64,000 bases of DNA from Kiloniella laminariae (GCF_027214005.1 NZ_JAPWGY010000002.1:310001-374000), one strand, 5' to 3'; counted from the first letter of the stretch, positions 55,267-64,000 are shown. Notes: generated from the letters alone by a model not told the origin. Program-made: numbers and translations.

Positions 55267-56859
55267 ATGGAAGACGACGCGATTCCTCCCTATGATTCTG
55301 ACATCCCCTTTGATGATGGAGCCGATCACGGTTCAATGGGACATGATGCCATGGGATTGATGGACCACGACAATATGGGCCATCATGGCCCGGAGTTACG
55401 TTCCCCCCCTCATAACTATGAGGTAGAACAGGCCCTGCTGGGCGCCGTACTGGCGAACAACAAGGCTTTTGAACGGATCTCTGACTTCCTCTTGCCCGCG
55501 CATTTTGCCGACCCGGCCCACGCCGAAATTTTCCAGGCATGCAAAACCCTGATCGAGCGCGGACAGCTGGCCAATGCCACAACCCTGAAAAACTATTTTT
55601 CCGGCAGCGGAAGTCTGGAAGAGCTTGGCGGGACCAGCTATCTTGCTGAACTGCAGAGCAGTGTTGTCACGATCATCAATGCCTCTGAATACGGCAAGAT
55701 TATCCATGATCTCTATATCCGGCGCGAATTGATCAATCTTGGCGAAGAAGTCGTTATCAACGCCCATACTCACGACCTGGATCTTTCGGCGACACAACAG
55801 ATCGAGGGTGCAGAACAGAAACTTTACCGGCTGGCTGAGGCCGGTCAGACCGAAGGCGGGTTTGTTTCCTTTGGCGATGCCCTCGCAACCTCAATCAACT
55901 ATATCAACGTCGCGATGAAACAGGGCGATGGTCTGGCTGGAATTTCCAGCGGTCTGCGTGATGTAGACAAACTTCTTGGCGGTTTTCACCACTCGGATCT
56001 GATCATTCTCGCTGCCCGCCCTTCCATGGGGAAAACCGCTTTTGTCACCAACATCGCCTTCAATATCGCCCAGGCGACCAAACCTGGTCATAACGCCGAT
56101 GGTGAAGAAACAGAAATCCCCATGTCCGTGGCTTTTTTCTCTCTCGAGATGTCAGCTGACCAGCTTGCAAGCAGGATTTTGTCCTCGGCTGCAGAGATGC
56201 CGTCCCATCTGATGCGCCGCGGTGAACTGGACAATGATCAGTTCGAACACGTTTTTCAGGTCAGCCGTGCCCTGTCCAACTACAAGCTCTTTATCGACGA
56301 CACACCAAACCTGACTGTTCCCGGCTTACGCAACCGTGTTCGCCGCCTGAAACGACAGCACGGGCTGGACATCATCATCGTCGATTATCTTCAGCTGATG
56401 TCCGGCGCCCCCGGCGGGAATAGTGACAGCCGCGTTCAGGAAGTTTCAGAAATTTCCCGTGGACTGAAAGGGATTGCCAAGGAGATGAACGTCCCGGTCA
56501 TCGCCCTCTCCCAGCTCTCACGTCAGACAGAACAGCGCGAAGACAAAAGACCCCAGCTCTCGGACTTGCGCGAATCCGGATCGATCGAACAGGACGCCGA
56601 TGTGGTGCTTTTCCTCTATCGCGACGAATATTACATTGCCCGTGAAAAACCGGGACAGGGCGCCGAAGATTCCACTGACCGTTTCCACGAGAAGCTTGCC
56701 AACCACGAAGCCCGTCTCGAAGCTGCGAGAAACAAGGCCGAAATGATTATAGGCAAGCAGCGCCATGGTCCCATCGGGACTGTTGAGCTGCACTTTAACG
56801 GTGAATTCACCAAATTTTCCGATCTGGCCCCTGATGATCACCTGCCGGAACACCACTAG
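55267..56859 (+). CDS. dnaB: Replicative DNA helicase DnaB
   Basis: Hexameric 5'-3' helicase of the replication fork. ATG at 55267 (MEDDAIPPYDSDIPFDDGAD); a TTG three codons before is possible. Residues ~20-43 are rich in His and Met (repeats like HDAMG and HDNMGHHG), an unusual extension. The DnaB N-domain starts at LRSPPHNYEVEQALLGAVLA; the RecA-like motor has Walker A ARPSMGKTAF, Walker B IIIVDYLQLMSG and the DLRESGSIEQDADVV block. No intein. 530 residues. Confidence 0.95.
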   Translation: MEDDAIPPYDSDIPFDDGADHGSMGHDAMGLMDHDNMGHHGPELRSPPHNYEVEQALLGAVLANNKAFERISDFLLPAHFADPAHAEIFQACKTLIERGQLANATTLKNYFSGSGSLEELGGTSYLAELQSSVVTIINASEYGKIIHDLYIRRELINLGEEVVINAHTHDLDLSATQQIEGAEQKLYRLAEAGQTEGGFVSFGDALATSINYINVAMKQGDGLAGISSGLRDVDKLLGGFHHSDLIILAARPSMGKTAFVTNIAFNIAQATKPGHNADGEETEIPMSVAFFSLEMSADQLASRILSSAAEMPSHLMRRGELDNDQFEHVFQVSRALSNYKLFIDDTPNLTVPGLRNRVRRLKRQHGLDIIIVDYLQLMSGAPGGNSDSRVQEVSEISRGLKGIAKEMNVPVIALSQLSRQTEQREDKRPQLSDLRESGSIEQDADVVLFLYRDEYYIAREKPGQGAEDSTDRFHEKLANHEARLEAARNKAEMIIGKQRHGPIGTVELHFNGEFTKFSDLAPDDHLPEHH

Positions 56860-57155
56860 ATCGCCGGAGCAAGAACCAGAAGAAAATATCTTTTTCCCTT
56901 CAATATCAACAAACTATCAAGTCGAAATCAAAGGTCAGCCCTCCCCCGTGTGGGGCCCCGGCGTGCCGGGACAGACCTTTTGTGTAATAGTTGTGTAATA
57001 GCAGGTTGTTATCTCACTGGAATCACGTCAAAATCCCTCGATAATTTTTCAGATTAATGCCCCCGGATTTTTCCGGGAAATACGATCATACCAAGGATTG
57101 CCAGCCGTTTTGGTCAGGCTATCTCTGCAACAGAAAGATCCCGACGGTTTACGCG
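56860..57155. other. Intergenic region, dnaB / mlaE
   Basis: 296 bp between genes on one strand. It contains short GC-rich palindromic stretches but no convincing ORF or RNA gene. The mlaE promoter probably lies here. Confidence 0.45.
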
Positions 57156-57929
57156 ATGCCCCTTATTCAGCCCCTTGGTCGCCTGACCCTTGCCTTCCTT
57201 GAGATCATCGGCCGCCTGTCGATTTTTGCATCAACTGCAATCTCCCACTGTTTTCGCCCCCCCTTCTATCCCCGGCTGATTCTGAAACAGATGATCGAGG
57301 TGGGCTATTACTCCCTTCCCGTCGTTGGTCTGACCGCCATTTTCACCGGCATGGTTCTGGCATTGCAGAGTTACACCGGCTTTGCCCGTTTTTCTGCAGA
57401 AAGCGCCATCCCCAATGTGGTGATCGTCTCCATCACTCGTGAACTGGGACCGGTACTTGCCGGATTGATGGTCGCCGGGCGTGTCGGGGCTGCCATGGCC
57501 GCCGAGATTGGCACCATGCGGGTTACCGAGCAGATCGATGCACTTTACACGCTGGCAACCAACCCTTTCAAATATCTCATCGCCCCGCGAGTGATTGCAG
57601 GGGTCCTGACCTTGCCGATACTGGTGCTCGTCGCCGATACCATCGGCGTGTTTGGCGGCTATCTTGTTGCCGTTCACAAGCTCGGTTTCAATCCTGCAAC
57701 CTATCTGAAAAACACCCTGGATTTCATGGAAGCAATCGACGTGATTTCCGGTTTGGTCAAGGCAGCAGCTTTCGGCTTTATTATTACCCTGATGGGCTGT
57801 TACCACGGTTTCAATTCCAAAGGCGGTGCACAGGGGGTCGGATCAGCAACAACCAATGCAGTGGTTTCTGCCTCGATTTTGATCCTGACTTTCAACTATC
57901 TGATCACCGAGTTGTTTTTCTCAAGATGA
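57156..57929 (+). CDS. mlaE: MlaE-family phospholipid ABC transporter permease
   Basis: Inner-membrane permease of the Mla system, which keeps outer-membrane lipid asymmetry. The start is taken at 57156 (MPLIQPLGRLTLAFLEIIGR). Five to six hydrophobic segments; the conserved core TRELGPVLAGLMVAGRVGAAMAAEIGTMRVTEQIDAL is complete. 257 residues. Overlaps mlaF by 4 bp. Confidence 0.93.
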   Translation: MPLIQPLGRLTLAFLEIIGRLSIFASTAISHCFRPPFYPRLILKQMIEVGYYSLPVVGLTAIFTGMVLALQSYTGFARFSAESAIPNVVIVSITRELGPVLAGLMVAGRVGAAMAAEIGTMRVTEQIDALYTLATNPFKYLIAPRVIAGVLTLPILVLVADTIGVFGGYLVAVHKLGFNPATYLKNTLDFMEAIDVISGLVKAAAFGFIITLMGCYHGFNSKGGAQGVGSATTNAVVSASILILTFNYLITELFFSR

Positions 57930-58774
57930 CCAGCACGATGACGTCTCAGACATCCCAGAAGAACAATCAACAAAACGCCCAGGAAAACCCGCCGGTCAAA
58001 ATCCGGATTCGCGGCCTGAACAAGGCCTTTGGCCCCAAGGTCGTGCTCGACGGTCTCGACCTGGATATCCATGAGGGAAAATCTCTTGTTGTTATCGGGG
58101 GCTCTGGCACAGGGAAATCGGTCCTGCTCAAATGCATTCTTGGTCTGCTTAAACCTGACTCCGGCAGCATCGAGATCGATGGACAGGAGATCGTTGGTCT
58201 GGGGAACGACGCTATGGAAGTCGTGCGTCAGAAATTTGGCATGCTGTTCCAGTACGCCGCCCTGTTTGATTCCCTAACGATATGGGAGAACGTCGCTTTC
58301 GGTCTGATGCAAGCCCATGGCATGTCCAAATCCGACGCTTACACAATCGCCATGGAGAAACTGGCACTGGTTGGTCTTGGAGAACGTTTTGCCGGAAAAT
58401 TCCCGGCTGAACTGTCCACCGGGATGCGCAAGCGTGTCGGGCTGGCCCGTGCCATCGCCACCTCTCCCGATGTCCTGTTTTTTGATGAACCGACAACCGG
58501 TCTTGATCCGGTCATGGGAGATGTAATCGACCAGCTGATCGTCCAGTCAGTTCAGGGATTAGGCGCGACGGCCCTGACCATCTCTCACGACATGGACAGT
58601 GCCAGACGTATATCCGATCGCATCGCCATGCTTTATGATGGAAAGATTGCCTGGGTGGGGAACACCCCGGATCTTGATACAACTGATAACCCCTATATCC
58701 ATCAGTTTATCAATGGCCTGTTAGAGGGCCCGATCCAGTTCCGCTTGACCGGTACCGACAGGGCAACCGGCTAA
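57926..58774 (+). CDS. mlaF: MlaF-family phospholipid ABC transporter ATPase
   Basis: ATPase partner of MlaE. Walker A GGSGTGKSVLLK, Q-loop FQYAALFDSLTIWENV, signature LSTGMRKRVGLARA, and Walker B VLFFDEPTTGLDP. The signature reads LSTGM where most relatives have LSGGM. A polar, Gln/Asn-rich head (about 25 residues) precedes the cassette. 282 residues. mlaD, mlaC and mlaB are not adjacent; the next gene is radA. Confidence 0.92.
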   Translation: MTSTMTSQTSQKNNQQNAQENPPVKIRIRGLNKAFGPKVVLDGLDLDIHEGKSLVVIGGSGTGKSVLLKCILGLLKPDSGSIEIDGQEIVGLGNDAMEVVRQKFGMLFQYAALFDSLTIWENVAFGLMQAHGMSKSDAYTIAMEKLALVGLGERFAGKFPAELSTGMRKRVGLARAIATSPDVLFFDEPTTGLDPVMGDVIDQLIVQSVQGLGATALTISHDMDSARRISDRIAMLYDGKIAWVGNTPDLDTTDNPYIHQFINGLLEGPIQFRLTGTDRATG

Positions 58775-58776
58775 GA

Positions 58777-58811
58777 GACCTGATTTCAGGTCAGTAAAAT
58801 TTCAGGTCAGT
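58777..58811 (+). repeat. Palindrome and direct repeat upstream of radA
   Basis: GACCTGA-TT-TCAGGTC (58777-58792) is a perfect palindrome; its right half lies in ATTTCAGGTCAGT, which occurs twice, 16 bp apart (58783-58795 and 58799-58811). It begins 2 nt after the mlaF stop and ends 24 nt before the radA ribosome-binding site. Confidence 0.6.
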
Positions 58812-58847
58812 GATAATCTCCTGACTTTATCGCCGAGGAGGTTTGAC

Positions 58848-60257
58848 TTGGCCAAGAATATAACCCGCTTTGTTTGCCAATCCTGTGGTGCAGATTACGC
58901 CAAATGGAGCGGCAAGTGTGAATCCTGCCACGAATGGAACAGCATAACTGAAGAAGCAGGTTCTTCGAATGTGCCCGGTGGCCTCGCCAAAAAAAATATC
59001 CGCAAGGGCAAACAGATCGAGTTTGTCAGCCTTGAAGGGAGCAGCAAGCCCCTCACCCGGTATGTCAGTAACAATGCAGAGTTTGACCGGGTCTGCGGTG
59101 GCGGCCTTGTTCCGGGCTCAGCTGTTCTGATTGGCGGAGATCCCGGTATCGGGAAGTCGACCCTACTGACCCAGATACTTGCCTCTCTCGCAACCCATGC
59201 AAAAGCCCGGTGTGTTTACATATCAGGTGAAGAAGCCATTGATCAGGTTCGCCTGCGCGCCAGAAGGCTCGGCCTCAAGGCTGATGATTTCCTGCTTGCC
59301 TCGGCAACCTCGGTCAGGGACATCGCCACAACACTGGACGAACACAACCCGCCGCAAGTGGTGGTGATTGATTCGATCCAGACCATGTTTATCGACAGTC
59401 TGGATTCAGCCCCCGGCACCGTTTCCCAGGTTCGTGCCTCGGCACAGGAGCTGATCCAGCTGGCCAAAGCACGCGGTTTCTGCCTTTTGCTGGTTGGGCA
59501 TGTCACCAAAGAAGGCGTGATCGCCGGACCTAAGGTTCTCGAGCACATGGTCGATACGGTACTGACTTTTGAAGGAGAGCGGGGGCATCACTTTCGAATC
59601 CTGCGTGCGGCAAAGAACCGTTTTGGCCCGACCGACGAAATCGGGGTGTTTGAAATGTCCGAACAAGGGCTGGAGCAGGTTTCAAATCCCTCGGCCCTGT
59701 TTCTTGCAGAACGGCGTGGCAACATTTCCGGTGCCGCCGTTTTTGCCGGGCTGGAAGGGACACGTCCCGTCCTGGTCGAGATCCAGGCACTGGTCTCCCC
59801 CTCCCAACAGGCCAACCCGCGCCGTGCCGTTGTTGGCTGGGATTCCGGTCGACTGGCGATGATCCTTGCCGTGCTTGAAGCCCGCTGTGGTCTTGTTCTG
59901 GCAGGAAACGAAGTTTATCTGAACGTGGCGGGGGGATTGAGGATCAGTGAACCAGCCGCAGATATGGCCGTGGCTGCGGCTCTGATCTCTGCCGCAATGG
60001 ACATTCCAGTCCCTGAAAAGACTGTCGTTTTTGGTGAAATCGGTCTGTCAGGTGAAATCAGATCTGTCAGTCAGTCAGAAAGCCGTTTGAAAGAAGCCAG
60101 CAAGCTCGGCTTTGAAAAAGCAATAATTCCGCCCCTTCGTGCAAAGAAGAATTGTAATGCAGACGCTTCGGGGTTAGATACAAGGCAGATTGAACACCTG
60201 CAGGACCTTGTGGCGCTTTTTGCCGCCAAAACAGTAAGGAAAGCGGCAGGTGGCTAA
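58848..60257 (+). CDS. radA: DNA repair protein RadA
   Basis: RecA-like branch-migration ATPase/helicase in recombination. TTG start at 58848, six bases after a GAGGAGG site. Zinc finger with four cysteines (CQSCGADYAKWSGKCESC), Walker A GGDPGIGKSTLL, the RadA-specific KNRFG, and a C-terminal Lon-protease-like domain (about 300-460: DMAVAAALISAAMDIPVP). 469 residues, normal. Confidence 0.95.
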   Translation: MAKNITRFVCQSCGADYAKWSGKCESCHEWNSITEEAGSSNVPGGLAKKNIRKGKQIEFVSLEGSSKPLTRYVSNNAEFDRVCGGGLVPGSAVLIGGDPGIGKSTLLTQILASLATHAKARCVYISGEEAIDQVRLRARRLGLKADDFLLASATSVRDIATTLDEHNPPQVVVIDSIQTMFIDSLDSAPGTVSQVRASAQELIQLAKARGFCLLLVGHVTKEGVIAGPKVLEHMVDTVLTFEGERGHHFRILRAAKNRFGPTDEIGVFEMSEQGLEQVSNPSALFLAERRGNISGAAVFAGLEGTRPVLVEIQALVSPSQQANPRRAVVGWDSGRLAMILAVLEARCGLVLAGNEVYLNVAGGLRISEPAADMAVAAALISAAMDIPVPEKTVVFGEIGLSGEIRSVSQSESRLKEASKLGFEKAIIPPLRAKKNCNADASGLDTRQIEHLQDLVALFAAKTVRKAAGG

Positions 60258-60279
60258 CCGGCAAAAGTGATAGAACTTG

Positions 60280-60969
60280 ATGGAAAACCTCCCCATCTCA
60301 CTTCTGGATGTCGCTGTTATCGGCATACTTGCAGTCTCTGGACTTTTTGCTCTCTTCCGGGGGCTTGTCCATGAGGTTCTGTCCGTAGCCTCCTGGATCG
60401 GGGCCGGCTTTATTACGCTCTGGGGATTTCATCCCCTGCTGCCCTATGTGCAGAAATTCATCAACATTCCCTTTGTCGCCGAGCTGGTAACGGGTTTTGC
60501 TATTTTTGCCGTGGCACTGGGCCTGATGATGGTGGTCATCAGAATGATCTGCAAACATGTCAGAGCCAGTACCTTCGGCCCGCTTGACCGTTCCCTGGGT
60601 TTTCTGTTTGGCCTGGTTCGGGGCGCTGTGATTGTCTGCCTTTGCTGGATCGCCCTTTTTGTTTTCCTTATGCCACAGGAAGAAGGCTGGCCGATTGATG
60701 TTGAGCGCGCCAAAACCCGCCCGGCCATTCAACAAAGCTCTGCCCTGCTCGTCAGGCTCCTGCCTGAAAAGTTCCATACAGAAACGATTACCAAGGTATT
60801 GCAACAGGCCGAAGCAGCGAGACAGGTCTATAATGCGACCCAGACCTATCAAAAACTGATCAAACCGGAAATTCCCGATCCCGAACCTAAAGAAGGGGAA
60901 CCCGGTTATAACGACACCATGCGCACACAGATGCAAAAAACCATCGAAGCTGTGAATGGCAGCGAATGA
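60280..60969 (+). CDS. cvpA: CvpA family membrane protein
   Basis: 229-residue inner-membrane protein with four hydrophobic segments in the first 130 residues (LLDVAVIGILAVSGLFALFRGL, WIGAGFITLWGF and others) and a soluble, proline-containing tail. The RGLVHEVLSVASWIGA and DRSLGFLFGLVRGA blocks are typical of CvpA. Named for colicin V production but of broader envelope role. The cvpA-purF order is widely conserved. A TTG one codon upstream of the ATG is an alternative start. Confidence 0.92.
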   Translation: MENLPISLLDVAVIGILAVSGLFALFRGLVHEVLSVASWIGAGFITLWGFHPLLPYVQKFINIPFVAELVTGFAIFAVALGLMMVVIRMICKHVRASTFGPLDRSLGFLFGLVRGAVIVCLCWIALFVFLMPQEEGWPIDVERAKTRPAIQQSSALLVRLLPEKFHTETITKVLQQAEAARQVYNATQTYQKLIKPEIPDPEPKEGEPGYNDTMRTQMQKTIEAVNGSE

Positions 60970-61003
60970 TGGACAGCATTCCGAGTTCAGGAGAGCGAAA
61001 GCC

Positions 61004-62461
61004 ATGACACCCGATTATCTTCACGATGATGACAAACTCCATGAGGAATGTGGCGTTTATGCCGTACATGGACACGAAGGCGCAGCAGCCCTTGTAACAC
61101 TCGGCCTGCATGCCCTGCAGCATCGAGGGCAGGAAGCCGCCGGGATTGTCAGTTATGACGGCAAGGAGTTCTATAACCATCGCGCCCTGGGGCTTGTTGG
61201 CGACAACTTCTCTTCACAGGAAGTCATTGAACGTCTTCAGGGGAATATGTCCATCGGACACACCCGCTATTCCACAACAGGGGAAACGGCACTTCGGAAT
61301 GTACAGCCCCTGTTTGCCGAACTGCACGCGGGCGGTTTTGCGCTGTGTCACAACGGCAACCTGACCAATTCCCAGAAAATTCGAGACCAGCTGGTTATGC
61401 GCGGTTCGATCTTCCAGTCCACCATGGACACGGAAGTCATCCTGCATCTGGTTGCCACCTCTATTCGCGATACCATTGTCGGCAAGGTGATTGATGCCAT
61501 TCAACGGATTGAGGGTGCCTATGCCCTGCTTTGCATGACCAAAGAGGGTGTCATTGCCGTTCGGGATCCCCACGGCATTCGTCCGCTGGTTCTTGGCAGC
61601 TTTGAAGGCGGTTATGTCGTTGCTTCTGAGACCTGTGCCCTGGATATCATCGGTGCTGAATTTGTTCGCGATGTCGAGCCCGGCGAGTTGATCGTGATCA
61701 ACGACGAAGGCGTCCAGTCCATGCGTCCTTTTCCACCGACGCGCAAGCAGACCTGTATCTTTGAATACATCTATTTTGCCCGCCCGGACTCTTTCATTGA
61801 TGGCATCAGTGTTTATGACGCGCGCAAAAACATCGGCAAGGGGCTGGCCCAGGAAAGCCATGTGGAAGCAGACGTCGTGGTTCCCGTTCCGGATTCCGGG
61901 GTCCCTGCCGCGATCGGTTACTCGCAGGAATCAGGTGTACCCTTTGAACTTGGTATTATCCGCAATCATTATGTCGGACGGACCTTTATCGAACCGGGCC
62001 AACAGATCAGAAACCTTGGCGTCAAACTGAAACACAACGCCAACAAAGCCGTCCTGGCAGGGAAAAGGGTTATTCTGGTTGATGACTCGCTTGTAAGGGG
62101 AACGACCTCTCTCAAAATTGTCGAAATGGTGCGTGCCGCCGGTGCCAAGGAAGTGCATATGCGCATCGCTTCCCCGCCCATCGGATACCCCTATTTCTAT
62201 GGGATCGATATTTCCAAATCCAAAGAGCTGCTTGCCGCCCAGATGGATCTGGAGGAAATGGCCAGCTATATCGGCGTAGACAGCCTGGCGTTTCTTTCCA
62301 TCGACGGCATGTATCGGGCAATGGGCCTTGAAGGGCGAAATGACCTGGAACCTCAATATTGCGATTCCCCTTTCACCGGATACTATCCTACCCGTATTGA
62401 CGATTACCAGGATCACGTCGTCGATGTTCCCAAATTCAAAAAACCTAAAAAAGCCGGCTAG
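61004..62461 (+). CDS. purF: Amidophosphoribosyltransferase
   Basis: First committed step of purine synthesis: PRPP plus glutamine to phosphoribosylamine. Start at 61004 (MTPDYLHDDDKLHEECGVYA) behind GGAGA gives a 15-residue propeptide before the catalytic Cys16; an ATG at 60956 would overlap cvpA. Glutaminase motifs: HRGQEAAGIV and GHTRYSTTG. The PRTase motif is VILVDDSLVRGTT. 485 residues. Confidence 0.95.
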   Translation: MTPDYLHDDDKLHEECGVYAVHGHEGAAALVTLGLHALQHRGQEAAGIVSYDGKEFYNHRALGLVGDNFSSQEVIERLQGNMSIGHTRYSTTGETALRNVQPLFAELHAGGFALCHNGNLTNSQKIRDQLVMRGSIFQSTMDTEVILHLVATSIRDTIVGKVIDAIQRIEGAYALLCMTKEGVIAVRDPHGIRPLVLGSFEGGYVVASETCALDIIGAEFVRDVEPGELIVINDEGVQSMRPFPPTRKQTCIFEYIYFARPDSFIDGISVYDARKNIGKGLAQESHVEADVVVPVPDSGVPAAIGYSQESGVPFELGIIRNHYVGRTFIEPGQQIRNLGVKLKHNANKAVLAGKRVILVDDSLVRGTTSLKIVEMVRAAGAKEVHMRIASPPIGYPYFYGIDISKSKELLAAQMDLEEMASYIGVDSLAFLSIDGMYRAMGLEGRNDLEPQYCDSPFTGYYPTRIDDYQDHVVDVPKFKKPKKAG

Positions 62462-62473
62462 GAAACTTAAAAG

Positions 62474-63211
62474 ATGACAGAGCAAACACCCCTCCATCTT
62501 GTTGAGGGCCGTCTTGAAGGACGCCTCGCCCTGATTACCGGAGCATCCCGCGGTATCGGCCGGGCCGTAGCAAAACGCTTTGCTGCAGAGGGTGCCCAGC
62601 TTTTGCTTATGGCAAGGACTGTAGGAGCACTGGAAGAGCTTGATGACGAGATCCGTGCCGCAGGGGGCAAAAACCCGGTGCTCATTCCCCATGACCTCAA
62701 GGAAATGGATGGACTGGATCACCTCGGTGCTTCGCTTTTCGAGCGTTACGGCAAGCTGGATGTTCTGGTTGGCAACGCGGGGTCTCTTGGACCTCTCTCG
62801 CCCATCGGCCATATCAAGCCCAAGGTCTGGCAGGAGGTTTTTGACATCAATGTCACAGCCAACTACCGGCTGATTCGCAGTCTTGATCCCCTCTTGAGAA
62901 AATCGGATGCCGGGCGGGCCATCTTTGTCACCACCAGTGCAACCGCAAAAGCCTATTGGAGTGTCTACAAGGCCTCCAAGGCCGCACTGAACACCCTGGT
63001 GCAAACCTATGCTGATGAAGTCGAGAAAACCACTGTACGCGCCAATCTGATTTCACCAGGCCCTATGCGTACGGCCATGCGGGAAAAAGCCTTTCCCGGC
63101 GAAGATCCGATGAGCCTGCCTGCCCCAGAGAGCATTACCGATATCTTTGTCGAGCTTGCCTCAGCCAGCTACCAGCTCAATGGACAGTTCATCGATCTCA
63201 AGCAGAAATGA
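62474..63211 (+). CDS. Short-chain dehydrogenase/reductase
   Basis: 245 residues. Cofactor motif TGASRGIGRAVA, GNAGS in place of NNAG, the catalytic Ser in FVTTSATAK and Tyr-Lys spaced as YKASK. This protein commonly follows purF in alphaproteobacteria. The 12-bp gap indicates co-transcription with purF. Substrate unknown. Confidence 0.9.
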   Translation: MTEQTPLHLVEGRLEGRLALITGASRGIGRAVAKRFAAEGAQLLLMARTVGALEELDDEIRAAGGKNPVLIPHDLKEMDGLDHLGASLFERYGKLDVLVGNAGSLGPLSPIGHIKPKVWQEVFDINVTANYRLIRSLDPLLRKSDAGRAIFVTTSATAKAYWSVYKASKAALNTLVQTYADEVEKTTVRANLISPGPMRTAMREKAFPGEDPMSLPAPESITDIFVELASASYQLNGQFIDLKQK

Positions 63212-63269
63212 TCTGATCCACCTCTCTAATCGAGACTGATCGGTCACTGTATTGGGTTGTTGGGTATGA

Positions 63270-63304
63270 TACAGCCGGGTTTATTTTCAATGAGCCCGGC
63301 TGTA
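63270..63304. terminator. Hairpin between convergent dehydrogenase and DUF1330 genes
   Basis: A perfect 10-bp stem, TACAGCCGGG / CCCGGCTGTA, with a 15-nt loop. No clean T tract on either side, so it may be a weak or factor-assisted bidirectional terminator. Confidence 0.5.
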
Positions 63305-63320
63305 GTAAAGCGCTACAGGT

Positions 63321-63611
63321 TCAGATGCCCTCAAGGATCGCCAGCGTACATTCGGCGTTTGCATGACGCATGGCCTTTATCGGTGCGTAGTCTTCACTGT
63401 CTATGAATTTTTTTGCCGCCTCCATGTCCGCGAATTCAATCAGAACCAGACGGGTTGGAGACCAGAGGTCGTTCTCGACAACCTCCATGGCACCACCTCT
63501 TGTGCGATAGGTACCCCCGTATTTCTCGGCCAGCGGTTTGGCCAGGGCTTTATATTCCTCATAAACTTCCGGGTTGCTGATTTTGGTATCAACCAGAATA
63601 AAAGCACTCAT
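63321..63611 (-). CDS. DUF1330 family protein
   Basis: 96-residue ferredoxin-like dimeric alpha/beta barrel protein. MSAFILVDTKISNPEVYEEYK and LVLIEFADMEAAKKFIDSEDYAPIKAMR are the standard family blocks. Biochemical function is not established. Stands alone between a hairpin and the der terminator. Confidence 0.9.
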   Translation of the reverse strand: MSAFILVDTKISNPEVYEEYKALAKPLAEKYGGTYRTRGGAMEVVENDLWSPTRLVLIEFADMEAAKKFIDSEDYAPIKAMRHANAECTLAILEGI

Positions 63612-63714
63612 AAAGTCATTCCTTTAAGATCGTACGTATCTCACGGTTTCTGTTCAAAACAGTTGCCTTGTACAGCTTGAACCGCCCGAAGTTTTTTCCG
63701 CTATTTACAAAGAC

Positions 63715-63740
63715 AAAAGGCCGCTTGAAAGCGACCTTTT
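63715..63740 (-). terminator. Intrinsic terminator after der
   Basis: On the minus strand AAAAGGTCGC / GCGGCCTTTT form a 10-bp stem including one G-U pair, about 28 nt after the der stop, with T-rich sequence after it. Confidence 0.75.
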
Positions 63741-63767
63741 GCGAGAATATTCTACAAGGGAAAACAA

Positions 63768-64000
63768 TCAGTTATTGCGTTTCTTCTTGCCTGCATAAGG
63801 GTTGTCACCCTTTTTCATATGAAGGCGGATCGGAACACCCGGGAGATCGAACGTATCGCGCAGATTGTTTTCGATAAACCTGCTGTAGGATGCCGGAAGA
63901 TCTTCGGGCAAGGAACAGGAAATCGCAAAGGTCGGCGGCCGCGCCCTTGCCTGGGTGATATATTTCAGCTTGATCCGACGGCCACCCGGTGCGGGAGGCG
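63768..64000 (-). CDS. der: Ribosome-associated GTPase Der (EngA), 3' end only
   Basis: Only the C-terminal ~77 residues lie in the window. They form the KH-like domain of Der: [45 protein letters not shown] and the basic end [14 protein letters not shown]. Der has two tandem GTPase domains and acts in 50S assembly; those domains are off the window edge. Confidence 0.92.
   Translation of the reverse strand, partial: PPAPGGRRIKLKYITQARARPPTFAISCSLPEDLPASYSRFIENNLRDTFDLPGVPIRLHMKKGDNPYAGKKKRNN

Noticed and set aside
61931-63004. 357-codon minus-strand ORF across purF and the dehydrogenase gene
   Set aside because: It runs antisense to two firm genes and has no family pattern.

Overview
This window is a chromosomal segment from an alphaproteobacterium, probably a marine or aquatic Rhodospirillales/Kiloniellales/Sneathiellales-type lineage; the genus is not identifiable from the sequence alone. 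The evidence is a PleD-DivK pair, an EipB-type envelope protein, HdaA next to an AI-2E-type permease, a tiny aa3 cytochrome oxidase subunit IV, ABC-F and RlmJ proteins, and the order lptF-lptG-lptD-surA-pdxA-rsmA ... gmk-yicC ... mltG-fabF-acpP-fabG-fabD // rpsF-rpsR-rplI-dnaB. No rRNA, tRNA, insertion sequence or CRISPR array was recognised.

Layout: 0-6.4 kb holds rpmG, the cell-cycle signalling pair pleD/divK, DNA polymerase IV, EipB, a second GGDEF protein and a lipoprotein. 6.5-19 kb holds aspS, rnd, an M23 peptidase, ppk1, sixA, hdaA, a permease, a DUF2066 protein and purM-purN. 19-30 kb is a looser mix: alcohol dehydrogenase, cytochrome oxidase subunit IV, a class V aminotransferase, ndk, an ABC-F ATPase, an orphan solute-binding protein, rlmJ, a universal stress protein behind an FNR-type box, holC and pepA. 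30.4-38.4 kb is the LPS-transport and outer-membrane folding operon running into pdxA and rsmA. 45.6-64 kb holds gmk, yicC, infA, mltG, the fatty-acid synthesis cluster, ribosomal proteins S6/S18/L9, the replicative helicase, mlaEF, radA, cvpA, purF and the 3' end of der.

The accessory part lies between rsmA and gmk (38.44-45.64 kb). It has three pieces: (i) an AbrB/MazF-type toxin-antitoxin pair whose flanks carry imperfect direct repeats and whose promoter carries two 15-bp direct repeats; (ii) a DapA-family lyase gene preceded by a tandem array of ATAAA units spaced 14-16 bp; (iii) a markedly AT-rich, tightly coupled four-gene operon: C5-cytosine DNA methyltransferase, HD-domain phosphohydrolase, ORC/CDC6-like P-loop ATPase and an unrecognised protein with two similar Rossmann-like halves. 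The last operon looks like an anti-mobile-element (defence) system and is the best candidate here for an under-described system. No classical restriction nuclease is visible, so the HD protein, the ATPase or the fourth protein would have to supply the effector.

Other points of note are a purM gene whose best-placed start is an ATA codon behind a strong ribosome-binding site and a roughly 83-nt near-perfect inverted repeat, a His/Met-rich tail on DnaB, and a hairpin attenuator between acpP and fabF.
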